From JAWKXU01 sp020446465 (GTDB lineage: Bacteria > Pseudomonadota > Alphaproteobacteria > Sphingomonadales > Sphingomonadaceae): DNA of 64,000 nt. The DNA lies in NCBI GenBank assembly GCA_041396845.1, contig JAWKXU010000004.1:452499-516498 (forward strand), written 5' to 3'. The translations under genes and the position numbers were made by a program. The notes below the pieces were generated by a model. That model ran no database searches. It had not been told where the DNA came from and was given only the letters and a program-made list of their open reading frames with translations. Shown in pieces: positions 35,851 through 44,795 of this stretch (position 1 is the first letter of the stretch; every line of letters begins with the position of its first letter).

Positions 35851-36810
35851 GTGTTTCACCCGGAATTGCGTTTGCTTAAATGCCTCGTCGCGATTGCCGA
35901 GGAAGGCTCCATCACGCGCGCGGCGAAGCGGCTCAACCTCACGCAACCGACGGTTTCAGGTCAGCTCAAGGATCTCGAAACACAACTTGGATTCAGCCTG
36001 TTTACACGCAGCACGCGGTCCGTCACGCCGACACGGGAACTTGGCAAAGTGTTGCCATTGGCACAGCAGGTGACAAGCGCGGCGGAACACCTGCAAACCG
36101 TTGTCGAAGCCATGCAGCAAAAACGTGCCACGCATTTCCGGCTCGGCGCCGCGATGTACAGCCTCGACTTTCCTGAACGGGTGAAGCTGACCGACGCATT
36201 CTGCGACCAATTCCCCGCCATCACATTCCAGATCGACAACCGGCTCCAGCATTCGCAAATACGCGACCTGATGGCGGGCCATCTGGACATTGCCTTTCTA
36301 CTTGGTGTTCCGGTCAAACATCTTGACCCAGAGCCGGAAGCAGGCGTCATCGCCAATGAAGTGCAATACCCCGACACTTTCGACCGGATCGTATTGGCCA
36401 GCCGACAAGTCGGACTGCTAATCCCCGAAGGCTCCCCTCTAGCACACGGCGAAAGCCCGATCGAACCGGGACAATTACGCGAGCAGAAAATTGCGATGAT
36501 GAGCAAGGAGCATGGAAGCGCTTTCATCGATCCGCTGGCTGCATTCCTTCGTGCCGCGGGGGCGGAACTGTTTGTCCCGCCAGAAGGTAATGCCCTGGCA
36601 GTGCAGCGTTATGCTGCGCGGCATAATATCTGCGGCATCGGGATCGGATGGTTCCCGCCACTGCCGGGACAGGCATTTCGCCATGTCAAAGGGCTGGAGC
36701 AATCTGTCGAATTTTCGCTCGTTCTCGGCACCTCCCCCACCGCAGCAGCAATCCGTTTCTTCGACTTTGCGAAAGTCCGGGTTACGGCACAGCAACCCGC
36801 CACCACTTGA
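35851..36810 (+). CDS. LysR-type transcriptional regulator
   Basis: 319 residues from the GTG at 35851, which follows GGGAAAGG; the frame extends upstream into the P450 gene without a plausible start. The N-terminal wHTH is LLKCLVAIAEEGSITRAAKRLNLTQPTVSGQLKDLETQLGFSLF, then the linker helix and a periplasmic-binding-like effector domain. Divergent transcription from the P450 gene suggests that it regulates that gene. Confidence 0.92.
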   Translation: MFHPELRLLKCLVAIAEEGSITRAAKRLNLTQPTVSGQLKDLETQLGFSLFTRSTRSVTPTRELGKVLPLAQQVTSAAEHLQTVVEAMQQKRATHFRLGAAMYSLDFPERVKLTDAFCDQFPAITFQIDNRLQHSQIRDLMAGHLDIAFLLGVPVKHLDPEPEAGVIANEVQYPDTFDRIVLASRQVGLLIPEGSPLAHGESPIEPGQLREQKIAMMSKEHGSAFIDPLAAFLRAAGAELFVPPEGNALAVQRYAARHNICGIGIGWFPPLPGQAFRHVKGLEQSVEFSLVLGTSPTAAAIRFFDFAKVRVTAQQPATT

Positions 36811-37019
36811 TCGCTCGCGCGCTCGCGCCGTATTCATAGGTAACGCCAATTGATTGTCCGACAAAGTCAATTGGCAGCCAAGCCCCTTTGCGCCTATCAG
36901 TAGCGATTGAACGACAACAAAACGGCGTCAACCAGTCAGCCGCGAGAGGAGAGAGACATAGCTCTGCGGCCGACAAGCGATCATACGCGGGCGCCAAACC
37001 GACATGAGCATGACACCTG

Positions 37020-38513
37020 ATGCATCCTTCAATTCACGCCCGAAGCACGCCCGACAAACCCGCCTACGTCATGGCCTCCTCCGGCGAGGTAGTGACCTAT
37101 GCAGAACTGGAGGCGCGATCCAACCAGGGCGCACACCTGCTGCGTTCTCTCGGTCTCAAGCGGGGCGATGGCATTGCGCTGATGCTGGACAACAACGCCC
37201 GGTTTTTTGAAATCGTCTGGGCTGCCCAGCGTGCAGGGCTTTACTATACCTGCGTTTCAACGCGCCTTGCGCCGCGCGATGTGGCGTTCATTGTCGGGGA
37301 TTCCGGCTCCACCGTGCTGATCGCTTCCAGCCCTGTCGAAGGCGATCTCGGGGTTGAAGGCCTGACAGTATTTGCCCCCGGTGCGCGCGACTTCGTGGCC
37401 GAGCGTCAGGCTTTCCCCACGACCCCGATCGCGGATGAAAGCCCCGGCAACGACATGCTCTATTCATCGGGCACGACGGGTCGGCCCAAGGGCATCCGCC
37501 CACCCTTGCCCGAAGGTTCGCTCAACCAGTCGAATGCGCTCACCGACTTTGGCGTGAAGCATTATGGAATGGCGCAGGACTCGGTCTTCCTGTCCCCCGC
37601 CCCGCTTTATCATGCGGCCCCGCTACGCTGGTGCATGAGCATTCAGAAACTGGGCGGCACGGTGATCGTGATGGAAAAGTTCGATGCAGAGCATCTTTTG
37701 CAGCTCATCGAAAAATATCGCGTCACCCACGGCCAGTTTGTCCCAACGCACTTCATCCGGATGCTGAAACTGCCCGAAGCGGTGCGAAAGACATACGATG
37801 TCTCGTCAATCCAGGTTGCCTATCACGCCGCCGCCCCATGCCCCGTCGATGTAAAGCAGGCGATGATGGAATGGTTCGGGCCAAAGATTCATGAATTCTA
37901 TGCCGGCACGGAAGCCAATGGCTTTACCGCAATCGGGCCAGAGGATTGGCTGGAGCGGCCCGGCTCTGTCGGCCGCGCGATCTGGGGAGAGATACGCATC
38001 TGTGACGAGAATGACGAACTGGTGCCCACTGGCGAACTGGGCACGATCTACTTCGCCAATGGCGCGCCGTTTGAATATCACAACGATCCCGAAAAGACCG
38101 CCGCCAGCCGCAACCGCCACGGGTGGACGACGCTGGGTGATCTGGGACGGGTGGACGACGATGGTTTTCTCTACCTTGCCGACCGGCAAAGCCATGTCAT
38201 CATTTCGGGCGGCGTGAATATCTATCCGCAAGAGATCGAAAACCTGCTCGCCAGTCATCCCAAAATTGCGGACATCGCGGTTATCGGCCTGCCCGACCCG
38301 GAAATGGGTGAACGCGTTGTCGCCGTTGTCGAACTGGCCGATGGCGTAACTGCCAGCGAAAATCTGGCAGAAGAACTACGCAGCTATACCCGGCACGAGC
38401 TGGGCAGCCTGAAAACACCCAAGGAGTTCATGTTTCGCGATACACTCCCCCGCGAACCTACCGGAAAACTGGTCAAACGGCGGCTGGTGGACGAGTTGAC
38501 GCAGATAGCCTGA
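37020..38513 (+). CDS. Acyl-CoA synthetase (AMP-binding)
   Basis: 497 residues of the ANL superfamily: DMLYSSGTTGRPKGI (P-loop), HEFYAGTEANGFTAI (A5), WTTLGDLGRVDDDGFLYLADR (A7) and PREPTGKLVKRRL with the A10 Lys. It activates a carboxylate to acyl-CoA; FadD3-like synthetases for steroid ring remnants are one possible match. A stop codon lies 9 bases before the ATG. No good ribosome binding site precedes it, but a tiny frame at 37004-37013 (two in-frame ATGs) sits directly upstream. It is convergent with the DUF1330 gene. Confidence 0.92.
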   Translation: MHPSIHARSTPDKPAYVMASSGEVVTYAELEARSNQGAHLLRSLGLKRGDGIALMLDNNARFFEIVWAAQRAGLYYTCVSTRLAPRDVAFIVGDSGSTVLIASSPVEGDLGVEGLTVFAPGARDFVAERQAFPTTPIADESPGNDMLYSSGTTGRPKGIRPPLPEGSLNQSNALTDFGVKHYGMAQDSVFLSPAPLYHAAPLRWCMSIQKLGGTVIVMEKFDAEHLLQLIEKYRVTHGQFVPTHFIRMLKLPEAVRKTYDVSSIQVAYHAAAPCPVDVKQAMMEWFGPKIHEFYAGTEANGFTAIGPEDWLERPGSVGRAIWGEIRICDENDELVPTGELGTIYFANGAPFEYHNDPEKTAASRNRHGWTTLGDLGRVDDDGFLYLADRQSHVIISGGVNIYPQEIENLLASHPKIADIAVIGLPDPEMGERVVAVVELADGVTASENLAEELRSYTRHELGSLKTPKEFMFRDTLPREPTGKLVKRRLVDELTQIA

Positions 38514-38525
38514 CGGACAGGCGCA

Positions 38526-38978
38526 TCAAAGGGCAGGGTTGGCCTGTTTGTGTGCGATGAGCCGCGAATCCAGAAGCGCGGCCGTGCGATGGACCATAAC
38601 ATCCTGATATTCCGGGGTTTCCGCCAGGGCCAGAAATGCGGCTTTGTCAGGATAGCGCACCAGCAGCATTGTATCCCATTCCTCTTCGGGCGGCGCGATG
38701 AATGACGCCAGGGCCTCCCCGGCCCAGACAACCTCACCGCCCAGTTCCTGCACCCGTTTGGTAGCAACCGGCGCATAGCGCGCGAAATAGGCGTCATGCC
38801 CCGAACAGGCCCCAAATCCTTGGGGGTTATCGCCGTAATCTGCCACGTCGCGAAACTTCAGCAGGTTGAGCATGAAGATTGGCGTTTCAGCGGGAAGCCC
38901 ATCGAGCAGCGCACGCCATGATTCAAGATCTGCCTCAACAGTTCGCATCGCGGACGTCCCCTCAATCGAATGGCTCAC
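38526..38978 (-). CDS. DUF1330 domain protein
   Basis: 150 residues, a dimeric alpha/beta ferredoxin-like (ABM/DUF1330) protein: TPIFMLNLLKFRDVADYG, YARYAPVATKRVQELGGEVVWAGEALASFIAPPEEEWDTMLLVRYPDKAAFLALAETPEYQ. The biochemical role is unknown; such proteins often accompany oxidoreductase genes. Its ATG overlaps the stop of the Old Yellow Enzyme gene by 4 bases. Confidence 0.82.
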   Translation of the reverse strand: MSHSIEGTSAMRTVEADLESWRALLDGLPAETPIFMLNLLKFRDVADYGDNPQGFGACSGHDAYFARYAPVATKRVQELGGEVVWAGEALASFIAPPEEEWDTMLLVRYPDKAAFLALAETPEYQDVMVHRTAALLDSRLIAHKQANPAL

Positions 38979-40081
38979 GTTGCACGGGGGTAATCGGTGT
39001 ACCCCTTTGCTTCCCCGACATAAGCGTAATCAAAGTTCGGTTCCGCCAAGTCTGCCCCATTGCTGAAACGGTCCACAAGATCCGGGTTTGAAATATAGGG
39101 CCGCCCAAATGAAATGGCTTCGGCTTCACCATCGGCAATGGCCCGCTCCGCCGTGGCCGCATCGAAACTGCCGTTATGGATGACAGCCCCGGAAAAATCG
39201 CGACGCAAGTCGGAAATCACCGGCTTTTCAGGCTTTTCATCAAAGCCGGAGGCAACCGGTTCGATCAGATGGACATAGGCCATGCCTGCCTTCTGCGCGA
39301 TCTGGCCAATCGTGCTGGCGAGCTTTTCCGGGTTTTCATCGCCCATGCCCTTGCGCTCGCTGGTCGGACTGATCCGCATACCCATCCGATCGGGCGAGAC
39401 ATGTGTCTTCACCGCGTCGATAACTTCCTGCAAAAACCGTGTGCGGTTTTCCACGCTGCCGCCGTAATCATCCGTGCGCCGGTTGCTGTTGGAACGAAGA
39501 AACTGGTCAATCAGATATCCGTTCGCCGCATGAATTTCGATCCCGTCGAAACCCGCCCGCATCGCGTTCTGCGCGCCTTTGCCATAACTGGCGACAGCGC
39601 GCGCAATATCCGCTGCATCCATCGCACGCGGCACGGCATAAGGTTTCATGGGCAGGAAGCCGCCATCGTAATCGGGCGGCGGCGGTGCCATTGTCTCGCC
39701 CTCTCCAGCGATCGCCGACGGGGCAATGGGCAATTCGCCATCCAGATAGTCAGGCAGAACGAGCCGCCCCATGTGCCACAACTGGCATACGATACGTCCG
39801 CCCGCATTATGGACGGCATCGGTCACGATCTTCCAGCCTTCTACCTGCGCGTCATTCCAGATGCCGGGGGCACGATACCAACCCATGCCAAGCGGATCGA
39901 CGGCAGTCGCCTCCGATACGATCAGGCCCGCATCTGCACGCTGGGCATAGTAATCTGCCATAAGCGGCGTCGGCACGTTGTCCGGCGTGTTCCGCGCCCG
40001 CGTCAGCGGGGCCATCACGATCCGGTTGGGTAAATCCAGCGCGCCCAGTTTAACGGGTGAGAAAAGGTGATCGAGAGCCAT
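38975..40081 (-). CDS. Old Yellow Enzyme alkene reductase
   Basis: 368 residues of the NemA/OYE family: FMN TIM barrel with NRIVMAPLTRAR, CQLWHMGRLVLPDYL, IEIHAANGYLIDQFLRSNSNRRTDDYGGS (substrate His/Asn pair region) and AISFGRPYISNPDLVDRF. It reduces activated C=C bonds such as alpha,beta-unsaturated ketones with NAD(P)H. It belongs to the minus-strand unit PQQ dehydrogenase-SDR-OYE-DUF1330. The CATAACCTGATA string 20 bp upstream also occurs before the SDR gene at 44796. Confidence 0.92.
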   Translation of the reverse strand: MALDHLFSPVKLGALDLPNRIVMAPLTRARNTPDNVPTPLMADYYAQRADAGLIVSEATAVDPLGMGWYRAPGIWNDAQVEGWKIVTDAVHNAGGRIVCQLWHMGRLVLPDYLDGELPIAPSAIAGEGETMAPPPPDYDGGFLPMKPYAVPRAMDAADIARAVASYGKGAQNAMRAGFDGIEIHAANGYLIDQFLRSNSNRRTDDYGGSVENRTRFLQEVIDAVKTHVSPDRMGMRISPTSERKGMGDENPEKLASTIGQIAQKAGMAYVHLIEPVASGFDEKPEKPVISDLRRDFSGAVIHNGSFDAATAERAIADGEAEAISFGRPYISNPDLVDRFSNGADLAEPNFDYAYVGEAKGYTDYPRAT

Positions 40082-40164
40082 TTCAACAAGGTTCCATTGT
40101 TATCAGGTTATGGGCATCCAACGGGATTTACCCTCTATGAGATGGTCCGGCTCCTACCCGTAAT

Positions 40165-40932
40165 TCACCGGGCCAGCAAACCCCCGTCAATCGGCAGTTC
40201 CACACCGTTCACGAACCGCGCTTCATCCGACGCGAGATAGACGCATCCCCAGGCGATATCTTCAGGCTGGCCATTGAAGCCGTTCGGTTGCTGCGCAGAA
40301 AAGGCTTCACGCGTTGCTTGCGGGTCATCCGTCTGATCGAAAATCCCCTGCAGCATGGGCGTTTCAATTACGCCGGGATGGATTGAATTGGCGCGAATGC
40401 CCTGCCCGGCATGTTCGATAGCCGTGGACTTGGTAAAAGTGCGGACAGCGCCCTTGGACGCGCAATAGGCTGCAAAGCCCGGCGCCCCAATCACCCCATA
40501 GGCAGATGAGATATTGGTGATGGAGCCGCCACCTCCCGCAATCATGGGGGGCAGCGCATGTTTGGTCAGCAGGAACACACCGCGCGCGTTGATCGCCATA
40601 ATGCGGTCCCATTCCTCGACCGGCAGATCAATGTCACTGCCCTGCCCTGGCACACCTGCACAGGCGACGGCTGCAGCGAGCCTGCCACCGAACGCCTCCA
40701 GCGTCTGCGCGACAGCCGCGGCCACATCGCTTTCGCTGGAAGCATCCGCCTTGCAAAACCGCACCTTGTCCGGTTGTTCAGTGATCAGCACCTTCAGCCT
40801 GTCATCAAGCGGCTCCTGAATGTCGCAGGCCATGACCCGCGCACCTTCTGCCACGAACAAGCGGGCCACAGCAGCGCCAATACCTGACGCACCGCCACTA
40901 ATGATGGCAACCTTATCCTTCAGACGCGCCAT
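40165..40932 (-). CDS. SDR family oxidoreductase (PQQ operon)
   Basis: 255 residues, classical SDR with SGGASGIG, CDIQE after strand 2, CAGVPG, the SSAYG Ser and YCASKGA. The GLY/ISSAYGV-type active site resembles 3-alpha/20-beta-hydroxysteroid and 7-alpha-type dehydrogenases. The start follows AGAAAGG. It is only 7 bases downstream of the PQQ dehydrogenase gene, so the two may share a substrate or a carbonyl product. Confidence 0.9.
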   Translation of the reverse strand: MARLKDKVAIISGGASGIGAAVARLFVAEGARVMACDIQEPLDDRLKVLITEQPDKVRFCKADASSESDVAAAVAQTLEAFGGRLAAAVACAGVPGQGSDIDLPVEEWDRIMAINARGVFLLTKHALPPMIAGGGGSITNISSAYGVIGAPGFAAYCASKGAVRTFTKSTAIEHAGQGIRANSIHPGVIETPMLQGIFDQTDDPQATREAFSAQQPNGFNGQPEDIAWGCVYLASDEARFVNGVELPIDGGLLAR

Positions 40933-40939
40933 GATTTTT

Positions 40940-43309
40940 CTAACCTTTCTGTTTACTCGCGCATCCCGGCAGTCGGAACGCGACGACAGTGTCTGACAAG
41001 GGCGATTGCAGCATATTATGCCCGCCAGAAGTCACCACGATATACTGGCAGCCATCGCGCGGGCCGGTAAACGTCATCGGAACGGTCTGCGCACTGGCAG
41101 GCAGGCGGGTGTGCCAAAGCTCCTTGCCCGATGCCGTATCAAATGCCCTGAACGCCTTTTCGCGCGCGGCCCCGATAAATGTCAGACCACTGGCCGTAGT
41201 CAGCGAACCGCCAAAGTTGGGCGCCCCCATCGCCAGCGGCAATCCCATTTCCAGACCGAACGGCCCTGCATCACGCGCCGTGCCGAACGGTCGTTCCCAG
41301 CGGACTTTGCCCGTATCGAGATCAATACCGGCAATCCGTCCGAATGGCGGCGCATTACACGGAACCCCCAAAGGCGATGCGAACGGAGAGACACGGGCGC
41401 CCCATGGAGTGCCGAGTTGCGGCTGCGGAACGTCAAATTCAGTCACGCTATGTGTGCCTTTGGCCGCAGCCTCTTTCAACAGGCGATCAGTCTCTTCACG
41501 CGGGACCATTTCGACGATCGTGCCATAATGAAGCGCGTTCGCCACCATCAACCGGCGCATGGGATCGATCGCCACCCCACCAAAGTTCATGCCGCCGCCA
41601 ATGCTGGGATAGATCAGCGATTCGTCCTGCCCCGGCGGTGTTGCATAGCCATCATAGCGCAGTTCCTTGAAACGCACCCGGCACCAGAGCTGATCGAACG
41701 GCGTCAGGCCCCACATGTCGCTTTCAACAAGGTTGCGCCCTGACATCGTATGCACTTTCGAGAAAGGCTGCGTGGCGGAGACTTTTTCCACCGCACCGCG
41801 CTGCGGCACAGGGCGTTCCTCGACGGGGATCAAAGGTGCGCCAGTGCGGCGGTCCAGCACGAAGATTTCACCACGCTTTGTCGGGATCGCGATGGCAGGC
41901 GCTGCCTCTTTACCAGCCTTGAAATCGAACAGGCTGGGCTGCGCCGGAATGTCATAATCCCACAAATCCTGATGAGCCGTCTGGAAATGCCAGCGCACCT
42001 GCCCGTTTGCGAGATCAAGAGCCACGACCGACGAACCATATTTGCGGCTTTCTTCAGGCCGGTTGCCGCCATAATAATCAGGCGTGGGGTTGCCGGTCGC
42101 AACATAGACCAGCCCCAGGTTTTCGTCCGCGCTCATCGGTGCCCATGCGTTAGGCGTGTGGCGCGTATAGTGTTGCCCTTCTGCAGGGCCTTGTGAATTG
42201 GCAGGGTTACCCGCATCCCATGCCCAGGCCAATTTGCCCGTGGCAAGGTCGAATGCACGAATGACCCCGGAAGGTTCATCCGTGCTGATATTGTCGGCAA
42301 CCCAGCCGCCCAGCACGATCTTCCCGTTCGCCACCGTCGGCGGTGCGCTGGAATAATAGAACCCCGGCTGGATCACGCCCATGCCTTCATAAAGGTTGAC
42401 CGTGCCATTGTTGCCAAACCCGGCGCACAACTTGCCGGTCGCAGGATCAAGGGCGATCAGCCGTCCATCGAACGTGGCCGTAAGAATCCTGCTTGCGCAT
42501 TCTTTTGCTCCGTCAACCAGGGCATAAGTTACACCGCGGCACGTGCGCACCGCAGAGGCACCTTCCGGATTGATTTTTGGGTCGAATTTCCAGATCTGCT
42601 TGCCTGTTTCCGGGTCGAGAGCCGTTACCGAATTGTCCTGCGCGCACAGATACATGCGCCCTTCGGCAGTGATGGGCGTCGCAGACAAGTATCCGGTCGC
42701 AGGATCAGATGGAATACCTGTGCGGAACGTCCATGCCTTTTCCAGCTTTGCAACATTTGCCGGCGTAATCTGTGCCAGTGTGGAGAAGCGCGAACCACCA
42801 ATCGTTCCACCCCACGAAGACCAGTTATCCCCTGCCGCCATTGCCGGAGCACTTGCCAATGTCAGTTCGCCATCGGGCGCGGCGATTTCCATCGTCGGAC
42901 GGAATGCAAATGCCCCCACGATCAGTACAACCCCGAACAGGCCAGTCAGGCCTGAACTGAGCGCACCCTTGCAAAGAACACGGCGCGCTGCGGGAATGAA
43001 GAACAACAAACCCAACGCGGCCGGTGCAAGCAGGCGAGCCGTCAATGGCCACGATGCAAAGCCGACCTCGATCAGGGACCAGAGAATCGTAATGGCCAGA
43101 AACGCTCCGAACAAATGCCCACCCAGAGCCTTGCCTCGCACTGTCATGACCCCGGCGATCAACAGCAAAATCCCGCCCAGCAAATAATAGAGCGAGCCAC
43201 CCAGCATGGCGAGTTTGGCCCCGCCCAAAGCCAATGCCAGGCCCGACAGGAACACCAGAGCGCCAAGTATTATGGCGACCACCCCTGTGCCGCGATTCTG
43301 ATCTGTCAT
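40940..43309 (-). CDS. Membrane-bound PQQ dehydrogenase (GCD family)
   Basis: 789 residues. Five transmembrane helices fill the first ~130 residues, as in membrane glucose/quinate dehydrogenases. The eight-bladed propeller follows: GGTIGGSRFSTLAQITPANVAKLEKAWTFRTG, W-motifs such as GKQIWKF and GQVRWHFQTAHQDLWDYDIPAQPSL, in which the HQDLWD Asp is the catalytic base. Electrons pass to ubiquinone. No PQQ synthesis genes are in the window. The neighbours (SDR, OYE) make a hydrophobic alcohol as likely a substrate as glucose. Confidence 0.9.
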   Translation of the reverse strand: MTDQNRGTGVVAIILGALVFLSGLALALGGAKLAMLGGSLYYLLGGILLLIAGVMTVRGKALGGHLFGAFLAITILWSLIEVGFASWPLTARLLAPAALGLLFFIPAARRVLCKGALSSGLTGLFGVVLIVGAFAFRPTMEIAAPDGELTLASAPAMAAGDNWSSWGGTIGGSRFSTLAQITPANVAKLEKAWTFRTGIPSDPATGYLSATPITAEGRMYLCAQDNSVTALDPETGKQIWKFDPKINPEGASAVRTCRGVTYALVDGAKECASRILTATFDGRLIALDPATGKLCAGFGNNGTVNLYEGMGVIQPGFYYSSAPPTVANGKIVLGGWVADNISTDEPSGVIRAFDLATGKLAWAWDAGNPANSQGPAEGQHYTRHTPNAWAPMSADENLGLVYVATGNPTPDYYGGNRPEESRKYGSSVVALDLANGQVRWHFQTAHQDLWDYDIPAQPSLFDFKAGKEAAPAIAIPTKRGEIFVLDRRTGAPLIPVEERPVPQRGAVEKVSATQPFSKVHTMSGRNLVESDMWGLTPFDQLWCRVRFKELRYDGYATPPGQDESLIYPSIGGGMNFGGVAIDPMRRLMVANALHYGTIVEMVPREETDRLLKEAAAKGTHSVTEFDVPQPQLGTPWGARVSPFASPLGVPCNAPPFGRIAGIDLDTGKVRWERPFGTARDAGPFGLEMGLPLAMGAPNFGGSLTTASGLTFIGAAREKAFRAFDTASGKELWHTRLPASAQTVPMTFTGPRDGCQYIVVTSGGHNMLQSPLSDTVVAFRLPGCASKQKG

Positions 43310-43406
43310 CCTACCCCTCCAGGTTTACGGGCCTTGTTTACTGCTGGCCCGTCATGATCGTCCGTTCATTCACTGTAATGGCAGCTATGACAACTGCCGC
43401 AAGATG

Positions 43407-44165
43407 CTATTCGAATATCTTCCCAAGTGTCTGCACGGTCGTGCCAACACTCCAACCGCCGTCCACCAACCAGTTTTGCCCTGTCACATAACCTGCATCG
43501 TCGCTGGCAAGGAAATGAACCGCCGCCGCGATATCGTCAGGCTGGCCTTCACGCCCCAGCGGTGCAAGAACACTCAAGGCGCGATCGGCCGCCCCTTCGC
43601 CGTTAACGGCAATTGAAAGCGGTGTCGAAATGCCACCCGGACTGATCGCGTTCACCCTTATGCCTTGCGGGCCGAACTCCAGCGCGCCTGTCTGTGTGGC
43701 TGAAATGATCGCAGCCTTGCTCATGCCATATTCGCCCCAGCCCGGCGTGCCACGCGCGCCCGAAAGGGAGGCGATGTTGATGATTGACCCACCTTCCTTC
43801 ATCCGTTTGGCCGCTTCGCTCATCGACATCAGAACGCTCATCGCATTGACTTCGTAATAGCGCATGGCCCGGGCATGATCCGGGGTCGCCATATCGTGCA
43901 CGTCTGCAATGCCGGCATTGTTCACCAGCACGTCCAGCTTGCCATTTTCGGCCACTGCCTGATCCAGCAGGGCTGCGATTTCAGCCGGGTCGGAAACATC
44001 CGTCTTGCGGAACGAACATCCCCACTCGCTGGCTTCCTGCGCGCAGTCCGTCCGGTCCCCGATCAGCACTTTCGCACCTGCCTTTACGAGACGCCGGGCA
44101 ATGGCAGCGCCGATGCCGGAAGCTGCACCGGTGACGACAATCGATTTTCCCGTGAGATCAAACAT
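43407..44165 (-). CDS. SDR family oxidoreductase
   Basis: 252 residues: TGAASGIG, DRTDC, NNAG, IASLSGA with the catalytic Ser, YGMSKAA with Tyr and Lys, and a C-terminal TGQNWLVDGGWSVG. It reads as NAD(P)-dependent alcohol/ketone chemistry. It is divergent from the ABM-domain gene with a TTGAC-N6-GTCAA site between them, which suggests joint control. Confidence 0.92.
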   Translation of the reverse strand: MFDLTGKSIVVTGAASGIGAAIARRLVKAGAKVLIGDRTDCAQEASEWGCSFRKTDVSDPAEIAALLDQAVAENGKLDVLVNNAGIADVHDMATPDHARAMRYYEVNAMSVLMSMSEAAKRMKEGGSIINIASLSGARGTPGWGEYGMSKAAIISATQTGALEFGPQGIRVNAISPGGISTPLSIAVNGEGAADRALSVLAPLGREGQPDDIAAAVHFLASDDAGYVTGQNWLVDGGWSVGTTVQTLGKIFE

Positions 44166-44234
44166 ACAGACGCGCTCTCCTGCTCATAGCATTTCGGCCC
44201 AATGGCCATTTGTGGCGTGCAAACAGCACGAGCT

Positions 44235-44248
44235 TGACCATTTTGTCA
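44235..44248. promoter_or_regulatory. Candidate operator TTGAC-N6-GTCAA
   Basis: TGACCATTTTGTCA (perfect TTGAC/GTCAA arms when extended by one base) lies between the divergent SDR and ABM genes. It matches the sites upstream of the KstD-like gene and of the extradiol dioxygenase. Confidence 0.55.
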
Positions 44249-44305
44249 ATAAAGGTGAGGTGTATAGTCCATGGCATGACAGCCAAAGCGCAAGGGAGAT
44301 AACCA

Positions 44306-44605
44306 ATGGCCGTCCTCATCACTATCGCACTCGACCTCAAGCCCGAAGGCGCAGAAGATTTCATGAAATATTTCGAAGGCTTGCTGGAGGACACCAGCAA
44401 GAGAGACGGTTTTATCAGTATCCGGATTGACCGGAACATGCAGGATCCAAACAGAATCATCCTGATCGAGGAATGGAACGAAGCCGCCGACTACGAAGCC
44501 TATGTCGCCTGGCGAACCGAACGCGGCGACATGGAAACAATCGCCGCCGGGCTTATCGCGCCACCGACGCCAGAGTTCTGGAACCAGACAATCGCCCGGT
44601 GCTAG
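44306..44605 (+). CDS. ABM-domain small protein
   Basis: 99 residues of the antibiotic-biosynthesis-monooxygenase-like dimeric fold: LKPEGAEDFMKYFEGLLEDTSKRDGFISIRIDRNMQDPNRIILIEEWNEAADYEAYVAWR. Such proteins are cofactor-free oxygenases or regulatory/detoxifying partners; the role is unclear here. GGGAGATAACC precedes the start. Its TAG stop is the CTAG at the edge of repeat A. Confidence 0.85.
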   Translation: MAVLITIALDLKPEGAEDFMKYFEGLLEDTSKRDGFISIRIDRNMQDPNRIILIEEWNEAADYEAYVAWRTERGDMETIAAGLIAPPTPEFWNQTIARC

Positions 44606-44678
44606 TGTGGTGGATTTGAAATTCGCCGCATTGATCGGCAAGGTAGGGAGCGAATTTCAAATCCGCAAACCACACTAG
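44602..44678 (-). repeat. CTAG-bounded palindrome A
   Basis: 77 bp beginning and ending in CTAG. Arms: 10 bp (CTAGTGTGGT), a 4-base bulge in one arm, then 15 bp (GGATTTGAAATTCGC), and a loop containing CTTGCCGA when read on the minus strand. It has the same architecture as palindrome B, in the opposite orientation. Confidence 0.8.
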
Positions 44679-44691
44679 AATCATATGGTTG

Positions 44692-44767
44692 CTAGTGACC
44701 CTTTTGAATCTTAAGTTCGCTCCGCACTTGCCGAATGGTGAGGCGAACTTCAGATTCGGGTCACTAG
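44692..44767 (+). repeat. CTAG-bounded palindrome B
   Basis: 76 bp with 10-bp outer arms (CTAGTGACCC), a 4-base bulge, 15-bp inner arms (GAATCTTAAGTTCGC, one mismatch) and a loop with CTTGCCGA. The arms differ in sequence from A but remain self-complementary. It lies 13 bp from A; together they fill the 190-bp gap before the next gene. Confidence 0.8.
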
Positions 44768-44795
44768 AGTCAAACTGAGCGGACTTCTGGCACGG

